64,000 nucleotides of DNA from Hyaloscypha bicolor E (GCF_002865645.1 NW_020194526.1:124001-188000); one strand, 5' to 3'; shown: positions 11,556 to 23,810, counted from the stretch's first letter. A program made the numbers and translations. Notes: generated from the letters alone by a model not told the origin.

Positions 11556-13498
11556 GATGCCAGCAGAGAGATCAGCGCATGATCATTCTGAACTCGACGG
11601 CGGATCAGTGTTCACCTCAGGCTGTTCTCCAATACTTGAAGATCAACCATGCATTGATATGAAGGTGTTTGCTGCGGCGATTATGCACAGGAGGCGAGTA
11701 GGGCGAATGGACGGCTGTGGTTCGTGGAGAAAGAGCCTGTCGATTATGCGGGGTATGATGAAAAGCTGCATGCTGCCCAAACCCAAAATACGAGGTGCAC
11801 GTGATCTGGGGAACCATGCAACAAGATCAACTGCCTTTGTTCCCTCAGCAATCACTGGTGTTTAAAGTTTTTGTGTTTAATTAAAGCCTTTGTCTTTTGT
11901 CTTGACCCAAACTGCTTCTCTTGTCCTTTTATCAACCTCGAAGGCGCTTGAAGACTCCCCCGAGTAGGGGGCTGCTGGGCACGCGGCTGGTGCGGAGTTT
12001 GGAGACCTGACAGAGTCGGAGTTGGTTCTTAAACGGCGAGGTTCCCCGGTTCCCCCGCGTGGTGGCAGGAAAGGTTTGTCTGTCGGCACGCCGAGGCAGA
12101 GCAAAAGACGGATGTTTGCCCAGCTTGAGATCGTGACATTCGTACGTTGTAAAGGGGGCAGACGCATCGGGTTGGACTCATGTAAGGTGATCAAAAGTCA
12201 CAACTAAAAGTTTAGTAGACCGGGGTGTGCACGTGCTTTCACTGTAGCAACACCCGTCTCCAACATAGCTGCATATACAGGAGTTCAATCCGATGTGCCC
12301 ACCCCCTTTACGACTAGTTTGTCGCAATCAGCTCATTTGGGTAGACTCCCGTGCTCTCTGGTGGAGAACGGCAATCTCTCGGATGATTTCACGTGATGGC
12401 CTTGCTTTCCCGGCTCCTGTCGCTCCTCCTTCCTTTCTTACCACCTTTTGCACCTTCACACCCCCTTTTCTCAAGCGAGGCCGCCCCTCGGTGTGAGGTG
12501 ACGCTCTGGGAGGCACAGGTATTTGAATTCTTTCATTTATCCTTCCTTGCGGCGCCCACAGTCACGGCCAGAACCTGGAACAACCCGCCCAGCCCTACAA
12601 ATGTCCCTGGTTGCATGGCTTGGAGTGTGGCCGGAAACACGACAGCATGCAGCTGTCACCCACCACCAAGGCGTCTCCCCAGCCACTCACACGGAGAGGT
12701 CTTGAATCTTTGCTGCTTCCCACCCTCCACGAACCAACATCCCACCTTCACAGCCTCCAATCGTGGCCACCAGGGACCATTCCAATTGGGTACAACAATC
12801 CGAACACTGGTCCGAGAGGCTTTCCCTCTGCACTCTCACCACGATCCCCCCAATGAGAGACGCAGCACCCAGACTTGCACTTGTGATCGCCCCCAAAATG
12901 GCGATTGGAGAGGCTGATCCCCCGTCCCGAGAGTCGGATCCAGGTGGAGTGGCCGCTGGGTTGGCTGCGGGAAGATCACAGCTCTCGGAGTCCGCCATCG
13001 ATCAGGTAGGGTTTTCTGTCGATCTATTGACAACCTCACTCTTCCTGTCTTTCGTCAGATCGTGAACTTACTCCTGCGCATCCTCCAGCTCGGGTTTATT
13101 ATCGCAATATATGCCCGCGAGTGGCACTGTTAACGTTCGGCGCAGTCAGAGTCCAGCCCCCACGCGCTGACCTGACAGCCTGGGCAAAAGCGCCCATATC
13201 TGAGATCTCCCGCTGAGGCGCCGCGTCTGTTCTGACCGCACCTTCACGACGCAAACTTCGAATCATTCATGGAAATATCACTTTCAGATCTCGACATCAA
13301 TTGTCGGTAGTGGTTGGGGAGTTGCGCATGGTGGTTGGAAGTGGCGGCGCTATCTACCCATAATCCGAGCACTTCGAGACCGAAATCGACATGTGGGGAT
13401 CTGGACGATGCTGGAGCTGCACAGTTCGACTGGTAGCAGAGTACATTCGAGGACCATGGAGATCGATACCTGCCGATGCGCATAGATGTGGAACATCG
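11556..13498. other. long spacer between divergent genes
   Basis: Lies between the regulator (minus) and the Cys-rich membrane protein (plus), so it should contain both promoters and possibly an upstream exon of the plus-strand gene. Several overlapping frames exist on both strands at 12.3-13.1 kb (largest 174 codons at 12393-12917), but they overlap one another and none shows a domain. A minus-strand 103-codon frame (12687-12998) has a Gly/Ala/Ile-rich hydrophobic stretch, too weak to call. Confidence 0.4.
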
Positions 13499-15346
13499 AT
13501 GGAACAGGGGATGGAGAACGAGAATGCAGGAGCCCGCAGAGTCCCTTCAGCAAGGAGAGCGGAGGATGGACAAAGAATACTGGGAGTCGTCGCAACACCA
13601 CACTCTGTAGTAATAGTGGCATATCCGAAGATCACAGAAGGCCCTCCATTGGTCAAACGAAAGCTGGGATCGAATCACTGGGACTTGATACATGAAGGCA
13701 TTCAAGGTCGAAAACGAGACGGTACGATATGTGCAACGGACCAATCATTATGCCCACAATCACTGGGTGGCGGATGTTGTCCCACGGACCGGGTGTGCGG
13801 CTTGAGTAGTTGTTATCCGAGCTCTGCTACCACTGCATCGGCTTGTGGACAGGCTGGATATTATGGCTGTGGTGTTGAAGAAGGAGGTTAGTATAATCCA
13901 CCCTCACAAGACCGGCACCCTGCTGACGAATATACAGGCGGCTGTTGCCCAACGAGTTATATCTGCGGAGTGGGTAATTGTACGCCCTCCCCTGGAGTAT
14001 CGTACAGTCAAACTTGTGGAGCCAACTCATACTTATGCGCGGCTTCCTTTGGCTATGGATGTTGCAAATCGGGGCGTAGTTGCTGGTACAATAGTTGCTA
14101 TGCAACTTCCAGCGTAACCTTCACTGTCACCGAAACGGTGACAACAACGGATGCCAACGCAAATCCTTACACTATAACGACCACGATTACTACGGCGACG
14201 AATCCTGAACTGCCAACAGACACTCCCCCAACTGATGGAATCATTTCCCAGGTGACACCGCTAGACTCAGCTGTCCCAAAATCGGCTGCCTCTGGTGGAT
14301 CGAGCAGTGGACTCACAAAACCAGAAATCGGGGGTATCATCGGTGGTGCAATCTTCATTCTACTCGCTCTTCTCGTAGCCACTTTCCTTATCCTCCACCG
14401 TCTCAGCAAAGCCATAGAAGCCACTCAAAAGGCAAATTCTGGCACCTCATCCAGTGGCCATCGATCACGCCGTTCCGGTCAACGACCGATAGACGTCGAC
14501 GCTCTGTCCGTCGACCCTCTTATGATGACACCCTCAGAAGCAGGAGGCAGCATCCGTCGGCCGTCCCAATTTGCAAACAGCACCACCCAAATCCACGAGA
14601 TGGAAACCAATTCGCCCCCAGTATTTAACTCTCCATTTTCACCCCGCACACCACCCTACACCCACTACCCAAAAGGCTACAAGCCCGTGTCGACCACATC
14701 CGAATCAAGATACTCAAGCTCAACACGACATGGTTCCATCGAACTGCCCACCCCTCCCTTGCAACACAACCCCAACACAGGGTATTTCGACCTCCCCCCT
14801 CAATCCGCGCGCAATCGCGGCTCGGCAGATTCTACACCGTCTGCAATGACAAGAAGGCCAAGCCATAGCCGCCAATGGAGCAACTCGTCCGATCAAAGCC
14901 AAGTCAGCCAAGCCTCCAACTCCTCCAACCCAACAGAGCTCGATGCCGGCAAAGACGGCGTGAAGGCCACCCCGCGACGCTCATCAGGCTCGTCCTTCAC
15001 AAAAGCCCTCCACGAACTCGGCGTAGGAATGACGCGAATGGTCTCTTTCCGCCGACGCAGCGATCCGCCCGTCCTAACCGGCGGTCCTGTACGAAACGAG
15101 AAGCCTGACTGGATGACGAATACGGCGTATAATGGAGCAGGGCAGGCGCTAGGCCATATTCCTGAGGCAGGGGAGAGCAGGATTAATCTTGAAGGGGAGG
15201 GAGGGATAAGTAATGCGCAGATGAGGGAGGCTACGTTGAAGGACTCGCAGAGTCCGATTGTGAAGGAGGGGACGAAGGTGTTTAGTCAGGAGATTACTGG
15301 GGGTGAGGTCCCTGAGTTTTTGATGGGGAATGAACCTGGGCGTTGA
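13499..15346 (+). CDS. Cys-rich single-pass surface protein (sensor-like)
   Basis: Exons 13499-13886 and 13938-15346 with a 51-nt intron (GTTAGT...ACAG), phase kept, about 598 residues. The extracellular part holds three Cys repeats of the type C-x6-SLGGGCCP-x5-C-x4-C: ICATDQSLCPQSLGGGCCP, then ACGQAGYYGCGVEEGGGCC, then TCGANSYLCAASFGYGCC. A Thr/Ser-rich stalk (VTETVTTTDANANPYTITTT) follows, then one membrane segment (GGAIFILLALLVATFLILH) and a long Ser/Pro-rich cytosolic tail of about 270 residues with basic phosphorylation-like motifs. This is the architecture of fungal wall-sensor or surface proteins; no catalytic domain is seen. The N-terminus is uncertain: a hydrophobic segment (ILGVVATPHSVVIVA) followed by YPKITEGPPLVKR looks like a signal peptide and Kex2-type site, but an upstream exon may supply the real start. 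Confidence 0.8.
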
Positions 15347-15926
15347 AGGATGAATACGAAGGTATGAATATATAGATGGATGGAGTTGGGAGTTTGTGTT
15401 TGCCGTGTGAGCGATTGATGAGTACATATTAATGTATTGCCTATAATGAATGAAAATATTTTCGATGAAGCCCTGGTGTCAACGAATAGTGCATCCAGTA
15501 TGGCGAGTGTGATGTCTATGTCCCCTACTGGGCCCTGCCGACCCCGCTGCCGGTGTTTAATATTGAGTATCCTCCGCATAAAGGCAAGACGCGGGCGGCG
15601 GCCCATGCTGAGAAGACGTCGGATGCTTCGATGAAGCTGCGTTCTGAGAATCTGGTTACGAATCTGAGGAACTATCCCACGGTGAACTGTGGGGGTGGCG
15701 AGATGCAAGAAGAATGGCCAGATGCCGACTGTGCCGAAGGTGGGACTGTTGATTCTTGCGGATTGCGTTGACTCGAGCTAGAGATTTCACTTTCAAAGAG
15801 ATATATGTTGAACTATCAACAGTTTGTACTGTACATAGCATTTACTGGCGGCTTGTGTACAACGAATTCCTTCCAATCGCTGACACAACTCTCCACAAAG
15901 GTTCCATCATACCATCTCACAACCTC

Positions 15927-17957
15927 CTACGGAAGCAGTTTCTCGCCCTCCCTCTCCACCCACCCCTCCGTCCTATACGCCCCAAGCGGCACCGGCAATT
16001 CTCCACTGTACCCCACCTCCCCCCTTGCCGTCTCCAACTTCCTCGTCACCTTCCCGACCATCTTCGCAATCCACCTATCATTGACCACCCCACCCACAAC
16101 CGTTCTCTTAACGCCATCCTTCAGGCCCCCCTTAACCTTCTTCCCAAACCGCACAATCCCATTCACCTCCTGCTCCTCCATATCGCTCTCTTCTCTCTCT
16201 TTCACCTTCTCCATCTCTACGACTTTCGTCGCTTTCACGAGTGCGGCGATGAAATCGAGGAGCTCTTGGTCGAAGCAGGCGGGGAGCCGGGCGTGCACTG
16301 AGAGCTTGACGTTCGTTTCGTCTTTCTTTGCTTGTTTGAGTTCGTGTTCGGCTTGTATTATTTTGGGCTTGCCGTCTGCTTCGTCTACTTGCTTTTCGAG
16401 GTCGCTCTTATGGTCTTTCGATGGAACTGGAGGCAGGAGGTGTTCGTGGTGCGGAAGTAAGAAGCTGGGGACGATGAAAGTGGCGTCTGCGCCGCCGAGG
16501 CGGATGACTTGTTTTAAGTCCAGCTGAGCAGGCAACGCGCGGTAAGACATCACGTCGTCGAAGACGAGTTGGCAGCGAATATCGTATGTGGGTATGAAGG
16601 GAACCGATGCGATCCCTGTAATTCCAGAAAGCCCAACAGCGAAGTTCGCATATGAGAGCCAAGAGGAAATTCTCTTTTTGAGATTGGCGATTTCGTGGTC
16701 TTGATCTGCGTAGTCTAGGAAGACCTTCTCAACAAGCATGCTGTCAATCCATCGACCTGAGGCTGTGGCTGTGATGGAGGAGATTTTCACGGGGTGGAAA
16801 TAATTGAGTGGATTGAGAAGGAGGCGGAGGAGCATTGGGAGCCGGTGCATGAAGCCGCGGATATATGGTGGTGCGAGGTTTTGTAAAGTCGTAACTTTGA
16901 TGGATCGTTGGGGCGGGTGGGGAACTGAAGGTTTACTGTGCAGCTGGGAGCAGATTGCTGCTCTGACCGCGTTGTCGTCTGTCGAGTCGAAACCCCTCTC
17001 TTCACCTGGAACCTTCTTCGTGATCTTCTTGACGTATTGCCGAACTTCGTAGATACAGTTCGTTTCCTCAATGACCTTGACCATCTTCTGGTATCGGCCA
17101 TTTGCCTCTTCGTTATCTGGAGACAGCTTCTTCATTCCCTTCAAGCCCTCCTTCGCCACAACATCCTCAGGTGGACTCCCGTCCGTCATCTGATCCATCA
17201 TCTTGACCTTTTCTACTTCTACCGAAGACGAACTCCTCGTATCCCCCTCTCTCGACGCAGCTTTCAACAACGCCGTACCTTCAGCAAAGACCGCGTCCCC
17301 ATCAGCGTCTTTTGTGCTACCCTCCAACTGCCCAAATGTCATCTCATACTGCCCACCCTTCAAATTCGCAAAGCAATCGCCAATCTCAACCCCCCTGAAC
17401 AACTTAACCTTCACCATTTCACTCTGGATCGCGAGTTCCATATCATCGCTCAACTTGATGCCGACCTCTACGCCATGAACCACGAAACTGAGGCTACTGA
17501 GCGAGAAAGTGATGCCTCTCAAAACCATCAAGCCATCAACCTCGGTATCGATTTCCAACGCGGGGATGTCGAAGAAAGCAATCTTATCATCGATGAAGTG
17601 CAGTTGTTTCAGCAGTCTCCTCGAATTTTTCCTCGCAAAATCTCCGACGGCGACGAATTGAAAAAGGCAAACAAGAAAACACGCCGGATAGCAAATGGCC
17701 GCGAATACATAGTAGAGGAGCCATGATGTCGAACATATTGCGTATATCAGGTGCAAGGTGGTGAAGAGAGGCCATAGGTGAAATGAAGGTAAGACTCGAT
17801 AATCACGAACATCTCCGGCGAGAATGAAGAATTGGAGCAGTGGTTGGCCAGATATGAGCCATCGTCGAGGCCATTGGTAAAAGATTGCGAGGAGGAGAGT
17901 GAGAGTTGCGAAGATTATTGGATCTTTGACAGTCCGTTCAAGCCGCGTGGACTTCAT
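15927..17957 (-). CDS. orphan fungal membrane protein, function unknown
   Basis: Single exon, 676 residues. Hydrophobic segments lie in the first ~110 residues (around 12-30 and two within 65-105), followed by a long soluble region. Residues ~120-210 are beta-rich and alternate polar/hydrophobic (ALEIDTEVDGLMVLRGITF, FVVHGVEVGIKLSDDMELAI), a texture seen in lipid-channel proteins of the Mdm31/Csf1/chorein type. That resemblance is only an impression. The middle and C-terminal parts contain acidic/Ser-rich linkers, a beta-rich block (residues ~350-460) and a Lys/Glu-rich segment near 'VDEADGKPKIIQAEHELKQA'. I do not recognise a named family. The start at 17957 is the first Met of the frame. 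The 3' end faces the 3' end of the plus-strand Cys-rich gene. Confidence 0.75.
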   Translation of the reverse strand: MKSTRLERTVKDPIIFATLTLLLAIFYQWPRRWLISGQPLLQFFILAGDVRDYRVLPSFHLWPLFTTLHLIYAICSTSWLLYYVFAAICYPACFLVCLFQFVAVGDFARKNSRRLLKQLHFIDDKIAFFDIPALEIDTEVDGLMVLRGITFSLSSLSFVVHGVEVGIKLSDDMELAIQSEMVKVKLFRGVEIGDCFANLKGGQYEMTFGQLEGSTKDADGDAVFAEGTALLKAASREGDTRSSSSVEVEKVKMMDQMTDGSPPEDVVAKEGLKGMKKLSPDNEEANGRYQKMVKVIEETNCIYEVRQYVKKITKKVPGEERGFDSTDDNAVRAAICSQLHSKPSVPHPPQRSIKVTTLQNLAPPYIRGFMHRLPMLLRLLLNPLNYFHPVKISSITATASGRWIDSMLVEKVFLDYADQDHEIANLKKRISSWLSYANFAVGLSGITGIASVPFIPTYDIRCQLVFDDVMSYRALPAQLDLKQVIRLGGADATFIVPSFLLPHHEHLLPPVPSKDHKSDLEKQVDEADGKPKIIQAEHELKQAKKDETNVKLSVHARLPACFDQELLDFIAALVKATKVVEMEKVKEREESDMEEQEVNGIVRFGKKVKGGLKDGVKRTVVGGVVNDRWIAKMVGKVTRKLETARGEVGYSGELPVPLGAYRTEGWVEREGEKLLP

Positions 17958-18388
17958 TGGCGGGGGGAGCGAGGCAAGGATGACCTCGCCTTATCCCGGT
18001 TGGTGGGTTTGGGATGATCGTTGTTTGGTGGAAGCTGGGATTGGAGCGAGAAGGATCGACCGGCAAAGAAAATGGAGTTCTTCTTGACGAGACTTAAAGG
18101 TCGTTTGAAGAACCAAATCAATAGAAGGAAGAAAGGAAAATTATATCAATTTTCAGAAGGAAGTGGTCCTTTTGAGGTATGGTTGTCATGGTTGGTTCTA
18201 GACCGACTACGTCATTGCATCCAGAGGGAACGCGTCACGTGATAGTCATTCCTCAACCACTCCCAAATTCGAGAGCTTTGAGAATAGCGACTTGTTTTAT
18301 TTAGGCATATTTGGAAATAACAAGACACTGCTATCCGCTGCAGTCGTTATCAGTGCCAGCCTGATAACTGTATCCGGAAACAAGACCC

Positions 18389-19681
18389 TCAATCGAACGC
18401 CTGCTCCCCAGTGTACAGATCCTCATGCTGCCTGGCCTTGATCACTGGGGCAACACCTCCCACGAATATATCCTTGTGTGTCTCCAGACCATGCTCCAAG
18501 TCCCCTCGTATTCCTTCGAGTTCTTCGTCGGTTGGCACAAAATCCACTATTCCATCACCAGTCAATAGTACCGTCTTGAGACCAGGGAAGTGCGAGATCA
18601 GCGCGCCGAGCTGCTTTGTGCGGAATTTATTGGTTGGATCCCACCACACATGTCTAACTTCGAGCTGCCGAATCTTACTGAATGCCTCGGTTGGAATGCA
18701 TTCCTTGATGTGGTTGAACCATTTCGAATACCGCAGACGCTCGGTAACAGCTGGCGGCTCTCTGACGAAAACCGAATCCAGTGAGGGGTTCACCCATCCC
18801 GGGCTGTACTTTCTCAATTGCGATTCATCCATATACTCCCGAGTGACATGGTCAAGGCAGCTTGATGGTATGTATATGGCGTAGTATGATCTGAGCGTTT
18901 CTTCCCGGCTCTCCCGGTTGACGGCAAGAGTGACTGGGACATAAGGCTCCGGCGGCTTATCCATTCTTTTCCGTGCCACTCCCACTCCCAAGGTGGCTCG
19001 GTAGTATGGGTAGAGGTCGAGCTCGACATGGCGTTTGACAAAGGTGCAGTTCCATACTTTGAGGCGGACTGGCGGAAGATTTCGAGTTAGCATTACTTCT
19101 TTGAAATGGATTTGAGAGGATTAAGTTTGATCCAAGAGCAGTTGACATCGTTTGGGTGGAGGAACATGTTTCACAGCTCCCGAATTGATCTGGAACGAGA
19201 AGGAATAACTCGGAGAATGCCTACTTTCAATGGGAAACTTTGGGAAGATGACGAATTTGCGGTCTTGGCCCACGGCGACCAGAGTGTTGCATTGTCCAGA
19301 GGTTTCTTTTCCGTCCAATGCCACTGTGGAAGACGGCTTCATATCTTGCGTACTAGTGGTACTATTCTTTTCGATGACATTCTGGGCAGAGTCTGAGCAT
19401 TCGGTGATTTTGGAGGTCGTATTGTCTTCGGAATCGATGACATTCTTTGACGTAGCAACTTGTAAATAGAGGGCCTCGTTGGTACCTTTCTCGTCGAGGC
19501 GGGCGCTGGAAGAAGAGTTCTCTTTGGGATTGATTGTGTTGATTGATTTCGCAACCGGTAGGTCGGGAGTGTGACTCTGTTGAGGACCGTTCACTTCTGA
19601 AATACTACGGCCGGTGGCATTGTTGACTTCGGAAGAGGACGTTGCTTGCTGAAGCTGTTGTTGGTACGACGGATCATCCAT
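18389..19681 (-). CDS. 2EXR-domain protein
   Basis: Two exons, 19681-19225 and 19068-18389, joined across a 156-nt intron (GTAGGC...GCCAG), giving 378 residues. Splicing creates the 2EXR signature FPKFPIEIRLKVW, which neither frame shows alone; this supports the join. The conserved downstream motifs follow: VTLAVNRESREETLRSYY and a C-terminal region with HFPGLKTVLL and DLEHGLETHKDIFVGG. The N-terminal ~140 residues are a low-complexity Ser/Thr/Asn region. 2EXR proteins are abundant, fast-evolving F-box-like proteins of filamentous ascomycetes with no assigned function. An in-frame Met at 19732 could give 17 extra residues. A relic of a second 2EXR gene lies at 23.4 kb. Confidence 0.85.
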
Positions 19682-20612
19682 GATAACAAGACGTTGTGAG
19701 ACGCTTCGAGATGCAGGAGTCCATGGGCACATGGAGTTGGATGTGGTGTTGATTGTGAAATTAGCTGTCGAAGGGAAGTAAAGTATTTGTTTGTGCGAGA
19801 AAAGATCGAATTCAGCCTCGCTTAAGTTAGGGGTAATCGTGCTGGTATAGCAGCGAGCGATTGAAAACGTTCGCTTTCAACATTTCTCTTAACGGCTTCA
19901 CCAAACACTTGTGGCTCCTACTTGTTATTCTTTGCAAGTAGACAATTCCTCCTTCTTTATTCCCAAAAGCTAGCTTTGTCCACCAATAGCTTACGTCCAG
20001 GCTCTCCGGCCCAATGCTACATACATGCTTCGGGCCAGGATCCCTTTCTCTTTCTCCTCTTTCACCTTCTCCACTGCTCACCGGGGAAACTTCGAATATA
20101 CCACTCTCGACCTTTCGAATCTCGTTGCCCACTATTGCTTCCAATTCCATCTTCATCTCCAATCTACAAAACAAGTTGCGCCAGGCTCTGAGTCATCGCC
20201 ACACCCCATATTCCCTCTATGTATGGAATTTTCGGATCTTGTAGCAGTTCCAGAGCCTGTTGGGGATTGTAGGCAAGTAAATCCCAGAAATAGCATAGAA
20301 AAGTGGCCGGACAACCCCTGTATTGAAAGAATATGTTTCAAAATGTGTTGTGCACAATAAGTGAATAAGCCTCTTGAGATTAGAAAGCACCCTACTGAAT
20401 TCCGGTATTACAATATCGAGCAAGCCTTACGGTTTCGTGGTTACGATGGTCGTGATGGCGAGACACGTGAAGTGGAGTTGCAATAGTTCAATACCAGTCG
20501 CTTTGCATACAGAAAGTCGACATCCCTATCTCGCGTCAAAAGCCTGAAAAGCGCCCTGCCAAGAGGTGAGGTCTTCCGAGACCTTTTGGTATTGATGAAG
20601 CGAGCGTCTAGT
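19682..20612. other. intergenic, no gene seen
   Basis: Spacer between two minus-strand genes. Only short overlapping frames on both strands; no domain, signal peptide or RNA gene recognised. Confidence 0.45.
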
Positions 20613-22763
20613 TTAAATTAATTCATATGGCCGAATGTCAACGCCCACTACGAGTACTTCCTCCGCATTATCGAGGCCGGAGACTTTCATTTTTATCCCG
20701 ACTCTACTTCTTGCAATCTCCCCACTAGCCAAATCCTCCTTCACAAAGACTTTCCGTATACCATCCTCCCCAGGCTCACTTCGAAACCTTTTAAACCTTG
20801 GGTCTTCAAGATGTATTTTCCCAGAGGGGTGATAACGGTACGCGTCAAAGAAGCTATTTTCCTCCTCCACGAATGTCGTGACATGCTCGTATCCATGAGG
20901 AAACTCGCCTAGAACGGCCTTGCCTTCCATGAGATTCTGCAGATAGCATTCGCCCACTACACGATACCGGGTAATTGGGTTTCCCCTATGCCACATCTGT
21001 AAAGGACGCAAAACCATAGGTGAGAAACAGCCAGGGAGCAGCGCTATCACATCTGCGCTAGTTGCCAATGGAGGACCAAGTCCAATAACACCATCCGTGG
21101 TAGAGAATATTGACCGGTACCTGCAATAGCCTAGCGCGTAATCCAGGTATTTGAAAGTCCCTTTAGATAGTGATATCTTGGTGCCCCAATCTGATCTAAG
21201 AATGTCTCGCAATCCACGTTTGGCCTCTCGCCGATTCGGTAGGATTGCCGAGTCTTGATCTTCCAGGATGTCAGAAAATGAATCGCAGCACAATGTTCGG
21301 TAGAAGATCTCAAGGCGTTGCTCGAAAGTTTCAAGAAGCGTCATACGCTGCGGGAGGATGGCCTTGAGAGCGATTACGAAGTCGTCGACCGTGGATGCTG
21401 CCGAAAGCTGGGTGGGAAAGACCCCGGAGATTTTGGCCACCTCAATCCCCATGACTCTCAGGATGCCGTTGTCAATTACGCTCACATCAGAGTTCGAGAA
21501 ACCAGTGGCCCCAAGTCCGTCAGAAGTCATAAGGGGCTCGCATTTGTTCTCGCGTGACCAATCTGGCACCCATGATGGGCCGTTTGAGGCTGGATCGTGC
21601 ATCTCACAATACGCTAATAGCTTGAGATTGCCGTACGTGTGCTGCTTCTTCATATAAGATGTAAACATGTCTTGATACACTTCTGCAATTGGCTTTTCGT
21701 AGTCGGGGACGATATCGTACTTCTGATCAAGAAGGCCAAGCAGAGCGTATATACGATCTCGCGGATCCGTGCATTTGCATCGCCTGGTCTGCGTCAAGAG
21801 ATCTTCAAAAGATGGAAATAACCCACCGGTGCAAAGGGCACGAACATGCCGCCGGCGTTCTTTGAAGATTGGGCCGTAGGTGAGTAGGCCGATTTCCTTA
21901 TCGTCGACGGTTTTGAGCCATAGTGTCTCTACGGCTTTTCTAAAGGCCGGCCATGACAGCTTATGAAAGCCACATAGGAGAACTGCGCTTTGCGCTAATC
22001 TGATCTCTTGCTGTATCCAAAGTCGCTCAAACCAAGGCCTACCAAACAGATGGCATAGAGGCATGAGTTCCACTTTTGTGTATGGGAGGGGCTGCTTTGT
22101 GTGCCACCAGTGGGATTCTGGATTCCGCCGACTAGAAGTAGCACCTTTGGGAGGCATCAACATATGGCCCTTGAAATCAACCTCAACCTTGGTGCTCAAA
22201 TCCCTTAATACGTCGAGTGCCAAAGTGCTGTTGTCTGCCTCAGGCCCAACCCAAACCAGCACATTCTTCGTAAGGCTGTAGATATCGGTCATCCTTGGAA
22301 CCTGCTTGCTTCGTTCTTGAATATCCTGTTGGTTCACACAAATTGCATCGATCCATAAGACCCGAGGTCTATCGATGTACCGAAGATGCTGCAAGGCACA
22401 TTCTAAGTTCCGTGTAATAGGCAAGAACTGCAGTGACCTGGATGGGACACTGAAAAAAATGTTGACAGGATGGTCTGGAGAGCCCCATGTGTAGGATAAA
22501 GCCTCGAAGTCCGGTATAGAATCATGTGCCAGAATGGTAGCTCCAAGCTGAACATAGATAGATGTACCAAAGGGACCAGGAAGCAAATTTAGGAGCCGAA
22601 TCTGCTGACCTGCCAAAGGACAGTACTCGTATAGTGCTGCAGAAGTTAGGGATAGGATAAATCGACATTATCACAAGAGAGCCTTACTTGTTGTGGGTGA
22701 TTGTGCTGTGCGCCGAAGAGGAGGGGGAGAGATGCGCCCGAATTGCTGACTCCTATACTCCAT
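20613..22763 (-). CDS. HET-domain (heterokaryon incompatibility) protein
   Basis: Exons 22763-22688 and 22636-20613 with a 51-nt intron (GTAAGG...CTGCAG); the join completes a Thr codon and gives 699 residues. The HET domain starts near residue 30: YEYCPLAGQQIRLLNLLPG, then FEALSYTWGSPD, ITRNLECALQHLR and VLWIDAICVNQQDIQERS, the hallmark motifs of PF06985, then VLVWVGPEAD. A second conserved block (CKCTDPRDRIYALLGL, then IVPDYEKPIAEVYQD) matches the downstream part of classic HET proteins. The C-terminal third is the usual variable region. HET proteins trigger programmed cell death after non-self recognition when fungal cells fuse; they act in the cytosol. No HeLo, NACHT or WD domain is fused. 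Confidence 0.93.
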
Positions 22764-23440
22764 TTTGGTTTGCCAGTAATGTAAAGTAAAGTGAGTAGCT
22801 GGACTAGCGACATGTAAGTGTCGGGGGAAATTTAAAAATCAAGCTGTTCAAGTTTGTACTAAGGTTCGGAGTACAAGCGCCGAGTATATTTTCATACTAC
22901 GGTGAGCATTTGTCACCTGATTGGCAGCGCCCGAGGGCTGGTCACGTGCCTTTCTCACAGCTCCTGAGAAGAGTTTTGTGCGGGAACTATTGGGTTAAAA
23001 GGGGTCAGCGACTGCATTTCTTAACACCAAATGCAAATGAGGAAGGATGGAAGGGAAATAGAGGATGGAGAGATTAAGAACGGTGAGATGGGAGCTGAAC
23101 ATCTGCTGTCCCTTGTCGGAGTGAACGAGCTTGGTGTTGAGAAAGTTTGAAGAGCGTAACTTTAGGCTCCGGAGATCTTTAGAGGCACTGGTGGTTGAAG
23201 AGGCATTTGATGTGACAGGGAGGATTTTATAGGAAAACATATGAGACGCGTGGGAGATGTATTAGTTGACGTCAATGTTATTGCTTGGATTGCTGAGGAA
23301 TATCTGCTGATCAAGTGCCTGAAAGTTCAGTACAATCTCTCCCCTTTCTTTCTCCATGTGGCTGCTTTGACTCTATACTGAATTCGCCGATACCTTCGCC
23401 ACGTACCATGCTACCCCCCCTCCCCCGGTAGCCTCCAGCA
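22764..23440. other. intergenic, no gene seen
   Basis: Upstream region of the HET gene. An 81-codon minus-strand frame at 22995-23240 has no recognisable feature. Confidence 0.4.
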
Positions 23441-23690
23441 TTAATTCCTCCTCGCCACCTTCGTTTCAGGAGTGCTATACAGAGAGCGCCATTCTTCCTT
23501 ATCCCAATACCGAACTTGCACCTCCGGTGCCTTGCCTCCTACGTAGCTATCCTTATGACTGTCCACAAACTCCTGCATATTCTCTCTGCAATCCCCCAAG
23601 GTCCACAACTCATCAGGAGAGTCCATTATGGGACAAGTGTTAAGTTGTGTGAGGCAAAGCATCTTCAGGCTGGTAAAGCGTAAGCAGCCA
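23441..23690 (-). pseudogene. 2EXR C-terminal relic
   Basis: The end of a minus-strand frame reads LRFTSLKMLCLTQL, then ENMQEFVDSHKDSYVGGKAP. This parallels the C-terminus of the intact 2EXR protein at 18.4 kb (HFPGLKTVLLT, then LEHGLETHKDIFVGGVAP). No 2EXR signature or start lies upstream; the frame instead runs into a miniature inverted-repeat element at about 23.69 kb. It is best read as the last exon of a 2EXR gene cut off by the insertion. Confidence 0.6.
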
Positions 23691-23810
23691 ATCCAAAGTA
23701 CAGCAGTGTGCGAAACTGGCTTCTGAAGTGCCCCGTAGCATACGCTGTAACCCAATTTTGCTTGGCAGAATCCAAGGCGGTGTCACAAACATTAGGGCCT
23801 GCGCCTTCGT
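23684..23810 (-). mobile_element. degenerate copy of the miniature inverted-repeat element at 38.7 kb
   Basis: In reverse orientation, 23690-23810 aligns along its length with 38710-38844. Shared blocks include GGCGGTGT(A/C)ACAAACATTAG, the adjoining G(A/G)GCCTGC, and ATTTTGCTTGGCAGAA against the ACTTTTGCTTAGCAGAA version. The end at 23800-23810 is the better kept terminal repeat; the opposite end is eroded. Confidence 0.65.

Noticed and set aside
12393..13065. Several overlapping frames of 80-174 codons on both strands
   Set aside because: They overlap each other, are Pro/His/Ser-rich without motifs, and no splice signals link them; most likely promoter DNA of the flanking divergent genes.
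16938..17726. 262-codon plus-strand frame
   Set aside because: Entirely antisense to the 676-residue membrane-protein gene, whose frame is longer and shows membrane segments.
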